From contig JAHBVG010000008.1 in NCBI GenBank assembly GCA_019637695.1, forward strand, positions 1-64,000: DNA of 64,000 nucleotides, in the 5' to 3' direction. The notes under the pieces are model-generated. The model saw only the letters and a program-made list of their open reading frames with translations, ran no database searches and was not told the origin of the DNA. Position 1 is the stretch's first letter. Each line of letters opens with the position of its first letter. The DNA comes from Caldilineaceae bacterium. GTDB taxonomy: Bacteria; Chloroflexota; Anaerolineae; Caldilineales; Caldilineaceae. A program made the translations under genes and the position numbers. Of this stretch, positions 42,344 to 50,485 are shown piece by piece.

Positions 42344-42400
42344 GAAAAATCTTTCCGTAGTGCGTGAACAAGCTTGGTTGCCACTTGCCACCTGCACCAC

Positions 42401-42469
42401 TTTTGCCTTTTGGTTGCCGACCGCAGCGGTCGGGCTGCTTTTTGCCTTCTCTGTCCTCTGTGCTAACTG
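42401..42469. repeat. word repeats with CCGACCGCAGCGGTCGG palindrome
   Basis: The gap between the OsmC and CoA-binding genes holds CCGACCGC-A-GCGGTCGG (about 42418-42434) then CTGCTTTTT, plus TTGCCTTTT and GCTAACTGC words. The hairpin and T-run would terminate plus-strand transcripts, but the flanking genes are on the minus strand, so it is more likely a dispersed repeat. Confidence 0.5.
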
Positions 42470-42868
42470 CTAACTGCTTCCTTGCGGATTCTGCACATGA
42501 TGGACAAGGATACAGCTTTCCACCACGTCCATTCCGTTCTCCCGCGCCCATTGGATGGCTTCGGGATCTTCGGCGCCGGGCTGAAACCAGATGGCCTTGG
42601 CGCCGATCTCTTTAGCCTGCTGCACGGTACTCAGGGCAAAGCGGGGCGGGATCACCATATCCACCACCGTGGGCGCTTCGGGCAGATCCGAGACCCATTT
42701 ATACGCCTTGTCGCCCTCGATCTCCTCTTCGCGCGGATTGACGGCATAGACCGTGTACCCGGCGTTGCGCAGTGTTCGATAGATGCGATTGCCAAACTTG
42801 CTGCGGTCGTTGCTGGCGCCCACGACAGCCCACACTGGCTCGTTGGCATATTTTTGAATGAGAGACAT
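42470..42868 (-). CDS. CoA-binding domain protein (YccU family)
   Basis: A 132-residue single-domain protein with the Rossmann-like CoA_binding_2 fold. VWAVVGASNDRSKFGNRIYRTL is the glycine loop, YAVNPREEEIEGDKAY and PTVVDMVIPP follow, then AKAIWFQPGAEDPEAIQWARENGMDVV. These resemble the CoA-ligase regulatory domain but lack any catalytic part. Physiological role unknown; probably a CoA or acyl-CoA sensor. Confidence 0.9.
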   Translation of the reverse strand: MSLIQKYANEPVWAVVGASNDRSKFGNRIYRTLRNAGYTVYAVNPREEEIEGDKAYKWVSDLPEAPTVVDMVIPPRFALSTVQQAKEIGAKAIWFQPGAEDPEAIQWARENGMDVVESCILVHHVQNPQGSS

Positions 42869-43351
42869 TTTTCTTCCTTATTGCGAGATTACATTCGCCT
42901 GGATCGTCCACAGAGTATAAACTTCGCCAATCCAAGATGTCAAAGTAGGGGAGAATAGCGAGTATGTTTCACTTTTGCTGATCAGATTCTCATATTCAGT
43001 AGTTCACGATTTCATAGGCTCTGGGTCGGTCCGTGACCGGCCACCACCAGGTCATGGACCTGGCGGGAGCCTAAATCGTGAGCTACTGGTATTGGGATCA
43101 TGCCCCAACATATTCGCAACACTGCCACAATTTCAGATCGTAAACTGTGGATACCGTCCTCCAGGCTTGACGAAAATTCGTACTGTTGTTTAGCCCTTTC
43201 TTGCGCTATACTATAGCCACCCTCGATTCCTGTTTGATTTTGTATTCGGTCGTGTCGCTTTCCGATTTGCCAAGTTGACCAATGACGGAGTCGCAGGCTC
43301 ATACCTGCGGCCTCCCTCAAATCCTATCACTCATTCCGTAGGAGGAAACCC
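42869..43351. other. 483-nt gap upstream of the acyl-CoA ligase gene
   Basis: No gene is supported. The main feature is the inverted repeat at 42999-43085. Nearer the ligase a TATACTAT (43207-43214) could be a -10 box, but no -35 at proper distance is convincing. The ribosome site TAGGAGGAAA precedes the ATG. Confidence 0.55.
42999..43085. repeat. large inverted repeat with nested palindromes
   Basis: GTAGTTCACGATTTCATAGG and CTAAATCGTGAGCTAC form the outer stem (GTAG-TTCACGATTT with AAATCGTGA-GCTAC, then AGGCTC with GAGCCT). Inside lie GGTCGGTCCGTGACCGGCC and CCAGGTCATGGACCTGG, each self-complementary. The whole could fold as a cross-shaped structure. Confidence 0.75.
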
Positions 43352-45085
43352 ATGTACGATCAGAAACCCTGGCTCTCCAGCTATGAAGCGGGCGTTCCCC
43401 AGACCATTGAGTACAAAGGGCAGTTGTTGCACCAAACACTTGATGCGGCTGCCCAAAAATACCCCAACAATGTCGCCGTGCGTTTTCTTCTCAAGTACCT
43501 GCCCCTGGGGATCGCGATTCAATCCAAGATGACCTATCAAGAATTGAAGGACGCCACCGACCGGTTTGCGGCGGCGCTGCGCAACCTGGGCGTGAAAGAA
43601 GGGGATCGCATGGCGATTATGATGCCCAATACCCCGCAACAGGTGACCGCCTTCTACGGCGCGTTGAAGGCAGGGGTCATCATCGTCAATACCAACCCCA
43701 CCTACACGACGCGCGAGTTGGAACACCAGTTAAAGGACAGCGGCGCGCAGACCATCCTGATGCTCAGTGGCCTTTACAGTCTATTGGATCCCATCCCAGC
43801 GGAGATCAGGCCCAAGAACGTGATCATCGCCGACATTCCCGACGCGTTGGGATTTCCCTTCAACCGGCTGGTCGAGCGCACCGTGCGCGCCAGCGGCAGG
43901 ATGGTCGACATCCCCGATGGGCCGGGGATCTATCGCTTTGATACCTTGCTCAAGACCAGCCCGCCACAGCCGCCCAAGATCAACGTCAAGCCGGACGATG
44001 TGCTGCTCTTCCAATACACGGGCGGCACTACCGGCACGCCCAAAGCTGCCATGCTGACCCACAAGAATCTGGTCAGCAATGTGCTGCAAATGGAGGCATG
44101 GCTAACCAATATTGAGTATGGCAAAGAGAAGACGTTGGGCGCGCTGCCCGCCTTCCATGTCTACGGCATGACCGTCAGCATGTTGTTGACCATCTATGCC
44201 GGCGGCGAGCTGATCATCACCCCCGATCCACGGCAGACACAGTTGATCCTGGAGATCATCCACCGCGAGAAGGTCTCGCTCTATCCAGGCATCCCCACCA
44301 TGTACACGGCCATCATCAACCATCCCAAAGTACAGGAATATGACCTGCACTCGGTAAAGGCGTGTCTCTCTGGCGGCATGGCCCTGCCGGTAGAGGTGCA
44401 GCGGAAGTTCGAAGAGATCACCGGCGGCAAGCTGGTGGAAGGCTATGGCCTTACGGAAACCTCGCCAGTGGCCCATGCCAACCCGGTAAACGGTGAGCGC
44501 AAGCCAGGCTGTATCGGTCTGCCCGTCTCCTCGACCGAAGCTGCGATTGTGGCATTGGACGCCAGCCCAGACGGCAGCTACAAACTCATGCCCGTAGGCG
44601 AGGAAGGCGAGATCGTTGTGCGCGGCCCGCAGGTTATGAAGGGCTACTGGCAAAAAGAGGACGAGACCGCCAATGTGATCGATAAAGAAGGCTGGTTCCA
44701 CACCGGCGACATTGGGGTGATGGACGAACAGGGCTGGTTCAGAATCGTGGACCGTAAGAAGGATCTAATCATTGCCAGCGGCTACAACATTGTGCCGCGA
44801 GAGGTGGAAGAAGTCCTCTACATGCACCCTAAAGTGCAGGAAGTCGTGGTAGCCGGCGTGCCTGACGCCCATCGCGGCGAGACAGTGAAGGCGTATGTCA
44901 TCCTCAAGGAAGGGCAAAGCAGCACCGTGGACGAGATCCGCAGCTTCTGCAAAGAGAATCTTGCCCCGTACAAAGTGCCCACGATGGTCGAGTTCCGCAG
45001 TGAACTGCCCAAGAGCCAGGTAGGCAAGATCCTACGCCGCGTGCTGGTAGAGGAAGAGAAGAAGAAGCAGGCCGAGAAGGCGTGA
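43352..45085 (+). CDS. fadD: long-chain fatty-acid--CoA ligase
   Basis: A 577-residue acyl-adenylate-forming enzyme. The P-loop YTGGTTGTPKAA is at residues 222-233; EGYGLTETSPVAHANP is motif A5, GWFHTGDIGVMDEQGWFRIVDRKKDLIIASGYNIVPREVEE covers A7-A8, and the C-terminal lysine for adenylation is in ELPKSQVGKILRRVL. This order and length match FadD. It activates fatty acids with ATP and CoA at the inner membrane for beta-oxidation or lipid synthesis. GGAGG precedes the ATG. Acyl chain length cannot be fixed from sequence. Confidence 0.93.
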   Translation: MYDQKPWLSSYEAGVPQTIEYKGQLLHQTLDAAAQKYPNNVAVRFLLKYLPLGIAIQSKMTYQELKDATDRFAAALRNLGVKEGDRMAIMMPNTPQQVTAFYGALKAGVIIVNTNPTYTTRELEHQLKDSGAQTILMLSGLYSLLDPIPAEIRPKNVIIADIPDALGFPFNRLVERTVRASGRMVDIPDGPGIYRFDTLLKTSPPQPPKINVKPDDVLLFQYTGGTTGTPKAAMLTHKNLVSNVLQMEAWLTNIEYGKEKTLGALPAFHVYGMTVSMLLTIYAGGELIITPDPRQTQLILEIIHREKVSLYPGIPTMYTAIINHPKVQEYDLHSVKACLSGGMALPVEVQRKFEEITGGKLVEGYGLTETSPVAHANPVNGERKPGCIGLPVSSTEAAIVALDASPDGSYKLMPVGEEGEIVVRGPQVMKGYWQKEDETANVIDKEGWFHTGDIGVMDEQGWFRIVDRKKDLIIASGYNIVPREVEEVLYMHPKVQEVVVAGVPDAHRGETVKAYVILKEGQSSTVDEIRSFCKENLAPYKVPTMVEFRSELPKSQVGKILRRVLVEEEKKKQAEKA

Positions 45086-45092
45086 TGGGAGG

Positions 45093-45160
45093 TTGGGTAT
45101 TGGGTATTGCATATTGATATGGCTGCAAGTCGCCGCCATCTGACAATATCCAATACCCAA
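45093..45160. repeat. ATATTGGGTATTGG palindromic repeat, copy 3
   Basis: TTGGGTATTGGGTATTGCAT on the left and ACAATATCCAATACCCAA on the right. It lies between the convergent ends of fadD and the pectate-related gene fragment. Confidence 0.8.
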
Positions 45161-45163
45161 ATT

Positions 45164-45244
45164 TCAATCGACCAGCGCCTGATAGACCGCGTTGCGAAAC
45201 TGCGCCTGGATCGGATAGAAACCGCCGGGCATGAACTGCATCAT
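45164..45244 (-). pseudogene. possible 26-residue gene fragment
   Basis: The minus strand reads MMQFMPGGFYPIQAQFRNAV... and stops at TGA 45164. It begins 6 nt after the oligogalacturonate lyase stop and ends at a palindromic repeat. The composition is protein-like, suggesting the tail of a truncated protein, but I cannot name its family. Confidence 0.35.
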
Positions 45245-45250
45245 ATAATC

Positions 45251-46420
45251 TTATTTTTGCAGCACATCGGCCATTAGCGGCAGTTCCTCAAAGTCGCCCA
45301 TCTCCACGAGATACATGTTGGAATAGGCTGTCAGATCCGATGTGTAGAGGATCGACTTGCCGTCGGGCGTAAAGCGCGGATGGCAGTGGGCGTGCTGATC
45401 GTTGAAGGTGCTGCGATGATAGGCCAGGATGCGCGGCCCTACATAGCGTTCCCCATCCCAGCGGAAGAGTTGGATATAGGGCTGGGCATCGGTGCGGAAG
45501 GCTGGCGTGCCATCCCCCACCATCATCGACTCATCCAGGCTATGGAAATGGGTCGAATGGAAGGGGAAGTTGACCTCGATGTGGTCGCTGTTATCCCACT
45601 TGATGTGGCCGAAGACATGGTTTCCCTGCCCATCGCGCGGCCGTCCGTGATAGCCGATGCGCTCGCCGTCGGCGAACCAGTACTCATGGCCGACGGCGTA
45701 GTTGTCGCCATCCTGCGGGCGGATCTTCCAGGTCTTGCCGCTGTGGATGTCCAACCCCCAAATGCGCTGATCAATGCGCGCCCACGGCCCTTCATGGCAA
45801 TAGGTGAGTAGATTGGGCAGGGCAGGCGACGTGTTGACGTGGCCCATATAGCGCCGATCCTCGTGGATCACCTCCTGCGCGCCGCTGTTCATGTCAATGC
45901 GCACGATCTGAGTGAAGGGTTTGGTCTCGAAGAATTCCACAAAGCGGGAATAGGCAAACGAGACACGCGGCTTATCCTGGGGCTGTTCCTCGACGAGCAT
46001 GGTGCAGATATACTGGCCGTCCGCCGTAGGATTGGCGCGTCCGGCGGGCAGCATGGGCCGTTCCGCTGTACGGATGATTCGTTCGGCCAGCGTGTCCAGC
46101 TTCAACTCGATGAGGTCGTTCTGCCACCAGAAGTAAACAGCGTTGTTGACCTCGCTCACACAGCCGCCCGGTCGTCCTTTCCCCTGCAGGTCGGTGACCT
46201 GCGTGATCTTGCCCCCATCCAAATCATAGCGGAAGAGATTGCTCTGGTTCTCCCGATCCGAAGTAAAGAGGAAGGATCGATTGTGGTTGAACCAACACGG
46301 GTCGGTGAAGTAGAAATGGTTGGAATGGCCCAGATAGTCGGTGAGGCGCAGGATCTCGCGGTTGCTGACGTTGTCGATATAGCGAAACTGCGGATCGTGG
46401 AAAATTCGTCCTTTAGACAT
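45251..46420 (-). CDS. oligogalacturonate lyase, PL22 family
   Basis: A 389-residue seven-bladed propeller of the PL22 type, which cleaves unsaturated or saturated digalacturonate to keto-deoxy-uronates in the cytoplasm. Diagnostic segments are YIDNVSNREILRLTDYLGHSNHFYFTDPCWF, YMGHVNTSPALPNLLTYCHEGPW, and HCHPRFTPDGKSILYTSDL; histidines in GHVN, CHEGPW and AHCHP fit the Mn-binding site. There is no signal peptide. It implies use of pectin fragments, and fits the mannonate dehydratase and enolase-superfamily genes at the end of the window, although they are 15 kb away. Confidence 0.88.
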   Translation of the reverse strand: MSKGRIFHDPQFRYIDNVSNREILRLTDYLGHSNHFYFTDPCWFNHNRSFLFTSDRENQSNLFRYDLDGGKITQVTDLQGKGRPGGCVSEVNNAVYFWWQNDLIELKLDTLAERIIRTAERPMLPAGRANPTADGQYICTMLVEEQPQDKPRVSFAYSRFVEFFETKPFTQIVRIDMNSGAQEVIHEDRRYMGHVNTSPALPNLLTYCHEGPWARIDQRIWGLDIHSGKTWKIRPQDGDNYAVGHEYWFADGERIGYHGRPRDGQGNHVFGHIKWDNSDHIEVNFPFHSTHFHSLDESMMVGDGTPAFRTDAQPYIQLFRWDGERYVGPRILAYHRSTFNDQHAHCHPRFTPDGKSILYTSDLTAYSNMYLVEMGDFEELPLMADVLQK

Positions 46421-46459
46421 GACAATACCTTTCGTGTGGTTGGATAGCGGCGGGAAGGG

Positions 46460-46888
46460 TTATCCCGTGGGTTGGCCTGATTGTTTGGCCGTGCGGATGG
46501 CCTCCTGATAGTTACGCTCGCCCTGTGCAAGGTGCGCCAGCGTCTGGCGGATCGACCAGCCACCTTCCGGCGGAATCTGGTCCAGATCGGCGTCGGTGAG
46601 GTTGACGGTAGCGGCCAGGAGTTTGCCCCAGGCCACTTCGGCCTCGGCCAACATCCGTTCAGGCGGGGTCGGGGAGCGCATCAACGCAGCGCGGATGCCT
46701 TCGATCTGGCTGGCATGTTCGCGCATGTGATCGCCAAAGCGCAACAGCACCCGGCGCGCGTCGTCCCAGCGGTACATATCGGTGGGGCGCGAAAAATCCA
46801 CCTCGGTGAGATCCGCGCACAGGGCAAGACTCTCCTCGCGAAGCTGGCGGATTTCGATCAATAACGAATTCAGTTCATCTCGACTCAT
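46460..46888 (-). CDS. DinB-like four-helix protein
   Basis: A 142-residue protein of the DinB/YfiT superfamily. Helical throughout, with DHMREHASQIEGIRAAL supplying the conserved histidine and GGWSIRQTLAHLAQGERNYQEAI the signature W-S-x-x-x-x-LAH segment of the third and fourth helices. Members bind metal and transfer thiols or are uncharacterised. It lies 39 nt upstream of the PL22 gene on the same strand and might be co-transcribed. Confidence 0.82.
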   Translation of the reverse strand: MSRDELNSLLIEIRQLREESLALCADLTEVDFSRPTDMYRWDDARRVLLRFGDHMREHASQIEGIRAALMRSPTPPERMLAEAEVAWGKLLAATVNLTDADLDQIPPEGGWSIRQTLAHLAQGERNYQEAIRTAKQSGQPTG

Positions 46889-47011
46889 GGAGATCCTCGC
46901 TGGTGGTTGGTGGTCGGCGATGTCGGCGGGGTGCGGAAAGCAGGTTGGCCTGCCTCTACTCTAGCGCAAATTGGGCCGTTTGAAAAACTACCGAGGACGT
47001 GAGGGGATGGC

Positions 47012-47036
47012 TAGGACGGGCTGTCAGCCCGTCCTA
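47012..47036. repeat. TAGGACGGGCTG palindrome
   Basis: TAGGACGGGCTG then CAGCCCGTCCTA with one base between, just after the stop of the iron alcohol dehydrogenase gene. There is no U-run. Confidence 0.7.
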
Positions 47037-47040
47037 CAGA

Positions 47041-48207
47041 TCAGAAATCAATCGGTTTTCCTGCATAGGCGCAGAGGAAAAGCTGCTGCAACTCCTCCCA
47101 CTCCACCGGGCGCGGGGCAGCGACGGTGGAGTTGTCGCCGATGGCATTGGCGCAGAGGAGATCCATTTGATCTTCAAGGTCGGCGGCGGCGATGCCCAGC
47201 TCGGCGATGGAAGTAGGTTGCCCGATCTCCTTTTGCAGGCATCGGATCGCTTCGATAAGCGCTGTTGCAGAGGCTGAGAAGTTCTCGCCATCGGTAAAGC
47301 GCAGATAGCGCGCGATCTCGTCGTAACGCCCAACATCCATCCGCGCAGAAAACTCGATCACATAGGGCAAGAAGAGGCTGACGGCGCGGCCATGCGGCAC
47401 TTTGAAGATCCCGCCGAAACTGTGTCCCAACGCGTGGGCCAGGCCAACCAAAGAATTTCCAAACCCAAGACCAGCGATGGTGGCAGCGTTCGCCATCTTC
47501 TCGCGCGCCTGGGGATCGGATGAGCCGTGGGCGACGGCGCGGGGCAGATAAGCAAAGACCAATTCCGCCGCCTTTAAACAGAGTGGATCGGTGAAATCGC
47601 TGTGAAAATTGGCGCTGTACCCCTCAATGGCGTGGGTCAGCACGTCAAGGCCAGTGTCGGCGGTGATATGCGGCGGCAGATCAGCGCTGAGGGCTGGATC
47701 GACAATGGCGAGCGTCGGCGTCAGTTCTCGATTGCCCAGCGCCAACTTCCGCTTCGATTCCACATCGGTCAGCACGGTGGCCCAGGTCGCTTCGCTGCCC
47801 GTGCCGCTGGTGGTGGGGATGGCGATCATCTTCACCTTGTGCAGCCCCAACGCGAAGACAGGAGAGATCTCCTCAGGCGCAAGATCGGGGCGTTCATAGA
47901 GCGCCCACATGGCCTTGGCCGCGTCCATGGCGCTGCCGCCGCCCAGCCCCACAATCCAATCCGGCTGGAAGGAGCGCATCCGCTCGACCCCACAGCGCAC
48001 GGTCTGCAAACTTGGCTCTGGCTCCACTTCGGCAAAGACTTCAACGGCCAGCCCAGCTGCACGCAGAGGAGCGCCGATCCGCTCGGTGAATCCTAACTTG
48101 TGCAGCGTGGGGTCGGTGACGATCAGCGCGCGCGCGCCCCGCACTTCCTCCAAATAGCTTAGCGCATCTTCCCCAAAAATGATCTCAGGCGAAGAAAAGA
48201 ACCACAT
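47041..48207 (-). CDS. iron-containing alcohol dehydrogenase
   Basis: A 388-residue group III alcohol dehydrogenase. The ATG at 48207 has AAGGAG 8 nt upstream; the frame upstream is repeat-derived (PSPQSP). NAD-binding GGGSAMDAAKAMWAL and the metal site with HAIEGYSANFHSDFTDPLC and GLAHALGHSFGGIFKVPHG are clear. It may oxidise or reduce a short-chain alcohol, lactaldehyde or sugar-derived aldehyde. Context (PL22 gene nearby) allows a role in uronate or rhamnose breakdown, but that is inference. Confidence 0.93.
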   Translation of the reverse strand: MWFFSSPEIIFGEDALSYLEEVRGARALIVTDPTLHKLGFTERIGAPLRAAGLAVEVFAEVEPEPSLQTVRCGVERMRSFQPDWIVGLGGGSAMDAAKAMWALYERPDLAPEEISPVFALGLHKVKMIAIPTTSGTGSEATWATVLTDVESKRKLALGNRELTPTLAIVDPALSADLPPHITADTGLDVLTHAIEGYSANFHSDFTDPLCLKAAELVFAYLPRAVAHGSSDPQAREKMANAATIAGLGFGNSLVGLAHALGHSFGGIFKVPHGRAVSLFLPYVIEFSARMDVGRYDEIARYLRFTDGENFSASATALIEAIRCLQKEIGQPTSIAELGIAAADLEDQMDLLCANAIGDNSTVAAPRPVEWEELQQLFLCAYAGKPIDF

Positions 48208-48225
48208 GGACAAGCTCCTTGTGAG

Positions 48226-48352
48226 AGGGGATTGGGGACTAGGGATCGGGGACTGGGTTAAGATTCTGAAATCTCTTAATCGCCCAATCGCTGTCAAGAG
48301 ATTGAGTAATTAGGAGATTTGAGGGACTATACCCAATCCCCAGTCCCCGATC
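48226..48352. repeat. GGGGATTGGGGACTAGGG palindromic repeat
   Basis: GGGGATTGGGGACTAGGGAT at 48227 and CCCAATCCCCAGTCCCCGAT near the right end form the arms around a ~65-nt centre containing ATCTCTTAATCG and AGAGATTGAG. Fills the gap between the SCP2 gene end and the alcohol dehydrogenase start. Confidence 0.8.
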
Positions 48353-48353
48353 C

Positions 48354-48743
48354 CTAAAATTCTGTATCCACTTTCGCCGCGCAACGCACCAGTTCCTGCG
48401 CGGCCTTGACATTCTTCATAATCTGGACCAGGTTGCCGTCGAGTTTTAACTGGCGCGTTATCATCCCCTGCACCGGATCCAGCTTGCCGTCGAGGACCTT
48501 CTTCCAATTCTCAACCTTGGCCGTGATTTTATAGGCCGGATTTTTGTAGCCCGGATCAGTGGTGAAGGTAGCTTCACGGCAGGCGCCATGCCAGAGATCC
48601 ATATAGACGATCTCACCTGTCTCCTGGATGACGAAATAAAAATCTCCTTCCCAATCTTTGGCAGCTTTGGCGTAAGCCTCGCTGCTGTTGATCTGGGCGT
48701 TCATGGCGTCGGCCCACTCCTGGCTGGGGAATTTAGCGGCCAT
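48354..48743 (-). CDS. SCP2 sterol-binding domain protein
   Basis: A 129-residue protein with the SCP-2 lipid-binding fold. The ATG at 48743 has AAAGGA 9 nt upstream; the frame to 48839 is repeat-derived. Visible motifs are [66 protein letters not shown]. It likely binds lipids or acyl chains in the cytoplasm. No partner gene is adjacent. Confidence 0.88.
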   Translation of the reverse strand: MAAKFPSQEWADAMNAQINSSEAYAKAAKDWEGDFYFVIQETGEIVYMDLWHGACREATFTTDPGYKNPAYKITAKVENWKKVLDGKLDPVQGMITRQLKLDGNLVQIMKNVKAAQELVRCAAKVDTEF

Positions 48744-48764
48744 TGGCGTTGTCCTTTCCTGATT

Positions 48765-48856
48765 ATGAGTGATTGGGGATTGGTGATTGGGGATTAGGTC
48801 CAGAGCAGACAGGTTCCTTTCCCAGTCACCTATCCCCAATCACCAATCCCTAATCA
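48765..48856. repeat. GATTGGGGATTGGTGATTGG palindromic repeat
   Basis: GTGATTGGGGATTGGTGATT at the left and CCCAATCACCAATCCCTAAT at the right, in the gap between the SCP2 and nuclease-TPR genes. Confidence 0.82.
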
Positions 48857-48890
48857 TCGTTTCAAAAACCATAAACCGGCGAAGTGCCGA

Positions 48891-50276
48891 CTATGTTTCT
48901 GGCATGTGATCGCCCTGCCCGGCCAGCTTCGCCTTGAGACGTTCGAGGCGATGGGTGAGGGCGTCAATGTTCTGGCGCGAGCGTTGCCAGGATGAGGCGT
49001 TCTGCTGATTGTGCAAAGCCCAGCCTGTCCACATGAGGGCCTGCTCCAGATCGATGATCTGCCATTCACAATATTTGGCGAGTTCCTCATAAGGCCGCAC
49101 GTCCGGGCCAGGGATGGTCGTGATCCACTCCTGCCAGATTTCGGCGGCCTCGGACCAGCGCTCCTGGCGTTTGAGCAGACGCCCCAATGTACAAAAGACC
49201 TCCGCCCGCGCCGCCGGTTCAAGCAGCGACAGGGAACGGCGCAGGGCCCGTTCCGCTTGCTCGCTGCGTCCCATCTGCTCGTGGACTTGCCCCAATGCCA
49301 GCAGATCGGCGCCGTATAGCTCTGCATCCTCGCCCTCATCCAGCGGATCGGCAAAGTGGCGGCAGATCCGCTCGGCCAAAAAGGTCATGGAAAGGATATC
49401 TTCCAAATTATGATAGAAGACCTGGCGCATGGTGCGGGCGTCGCCATTGATTAAAAATTGCTGGTAGAGCATAGGGATCAGGCTGCCCGGCACATCTTCC
49501 CCACTGCGCTCGTGGGCGAGGATCGCCCGTTCCAGCGCGCTGAGCGCGCAACTCGGCAGCCGTCCTTTCCAGAGCCGCCGCGCCGGGTGCAGCAGATCGA
49601 GATGAGGCGCAGCGTCGTTCCAGAGTGCGTAGGGGGCATCCACATTCAAGTAATGGCGGTTCAATTTGTAACGTCCGCGCAGCAGAGGAACATCAAAAGA
49701 ACGCCCGTTGAAGGTGACCAGCCCGATCCGATCCCCCAACAACTCCGCCAACGCTGTCAGCAGCGCCAACTCCTCGCCAGGATGACGCATGAAAAACTGG
49801 CGGATGACAAATTGCGAATTGCGAGTTGCGAATTGCGCAGAATCCTCGTCTTCACCATTTTTGCCTTTTGAAAATTGCCTTTTGCCTTCTTCAAATATCC
49901 CCACGCCGACCATAAAGGCATAGACGCCGGCGCCGCCGCCCAATCCTGTGGTTTCGGTGTCGATGAAGGCAATGCGGCTGAAATCGGTTGCGTCGTCCAA
50001 TGCCGAGGATGGGTAGAGCGGGGCGAGCGTCTGCGGCGTGCGCGCCAGGAGTTCCTCAATACAGCGTTGACCGCGCATCGTCTCCAATGGGTAGCGTGCG
50101 GTGACCACATAGCATGGACCATGCTCGGTCTCCAACTCTGCGCCAGGGACGAGCGTATCCAGCCGGCGACTCTTGGGCGGCGCAGTGTGGGAGATCGGCT
50201 CCGGCAGATCGGGTTCGGTGTGCGGTTGGGGGCGCAGTCCGTGGAGGCGGCGCAGACGATCCAAAGTGGATGACAC
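48891..50276 (-). CDS. RNase H-fold exonuclease-like protein with TPR tail (YprB-like), repeat insertion
   Basis: A 461-residue protein from a GTG at 50276 (GGAG 7 nt upstream; the frame to 50366 is weaker). An RNase_H_2/YprB DEDD-type nuclease domain is seen: AFIDTETTGLGGGAGVYAFMVGVG, VTFNGRSFDVPLLRGRYKLN, YHNLEDILSMTFLAE. The C-terminal third is TPR-like (ELYGADLLALGQVHEQMGRSEQAERALRRSL). Between the first two nuclease motifs about 28 residues (KRQFSKGKNGEDEDSAQFAT...) are translated GCGAATT/GCGAGTT and TTGCCTTTTG repeats. Likely 3'-5' nucleic acid processing; substrate unknown. Confidence 0.82.
   Translation of the reverse strand: MSSTLDRLRRLHGLRPQPHTEPDLPEPISHTAPPKSRRLDTLVPGAELETEHGPCYVVTARYPLETMRGQRCIEELLARTPQTLAPLYPSSALDDATDFSRIAFIDTETTGLGGGAGVYAFMVGVGIFEEGKRQFSKGKNGEDEDSAQFATRNSQFVIRQFFMRHPGEELALLTALAELLGDRIGLVTFNGRSFDVPLLRGRYKLNRHYLNVDAPYALWNDAAPHLDLLHPARRLWKGRLPSCALSALERAILAHERSGEDVPGSLIPMLYQQFLINGDARTMRQVFYHNLEDILSMTFLAERICRHFADPLDEGEDAELYGADLLALGQVHEQMGRSEQAERALRRSLSLLEPAARAEVFCTLGRLLKRQERWSEAAEIWQEWITTIPGPDVRPYEELAKYCEWQIIDLEQALMWTGWALHNQQNASSWQRSRQNIDALTHRLERLKAKLAGQGDHMPET
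49803..49886. repeat. in-frame GCGAATT/TTGCCTTTTG repeat insertion
   Basis: ATTGCGAATTGCGAGTTGCG (49811-49830) and two TTGCCTTTTG words (about 49861 and 49877) fill an 84-nt stretch in the nuclease gene. Length is a multiple of three and the frame stays open. Same word family as 11832-11870. Confidence 0.8.
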
Positions 50277-50485
50277 AGGTTCGCTCCGTGAACAAAGAAT
50301 TGTCCCAATTGTACCCGAAGATCGACCCGCACGGAAAACACCGACGCCAGCCTTCGACAAGTTCACGTTTCCGTGAGGGATCAGTATAATGAGGAGTGCG
50401 AAGTGCGGAATGCGGAGGAGCAGAGAAGCGGGGAAGGGAGCATTCCCAATCCCTAATCTTCAGTCCCCAATCACGGAGGTAATTT

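Noticed and set aside
42418..42445. Terminator for the OsmC or CoA-binding gene
   Set aside because: The T-run is on the plus strand while both neighbours are on the minus strand; the palindrome is more likely a dispersed repeat.
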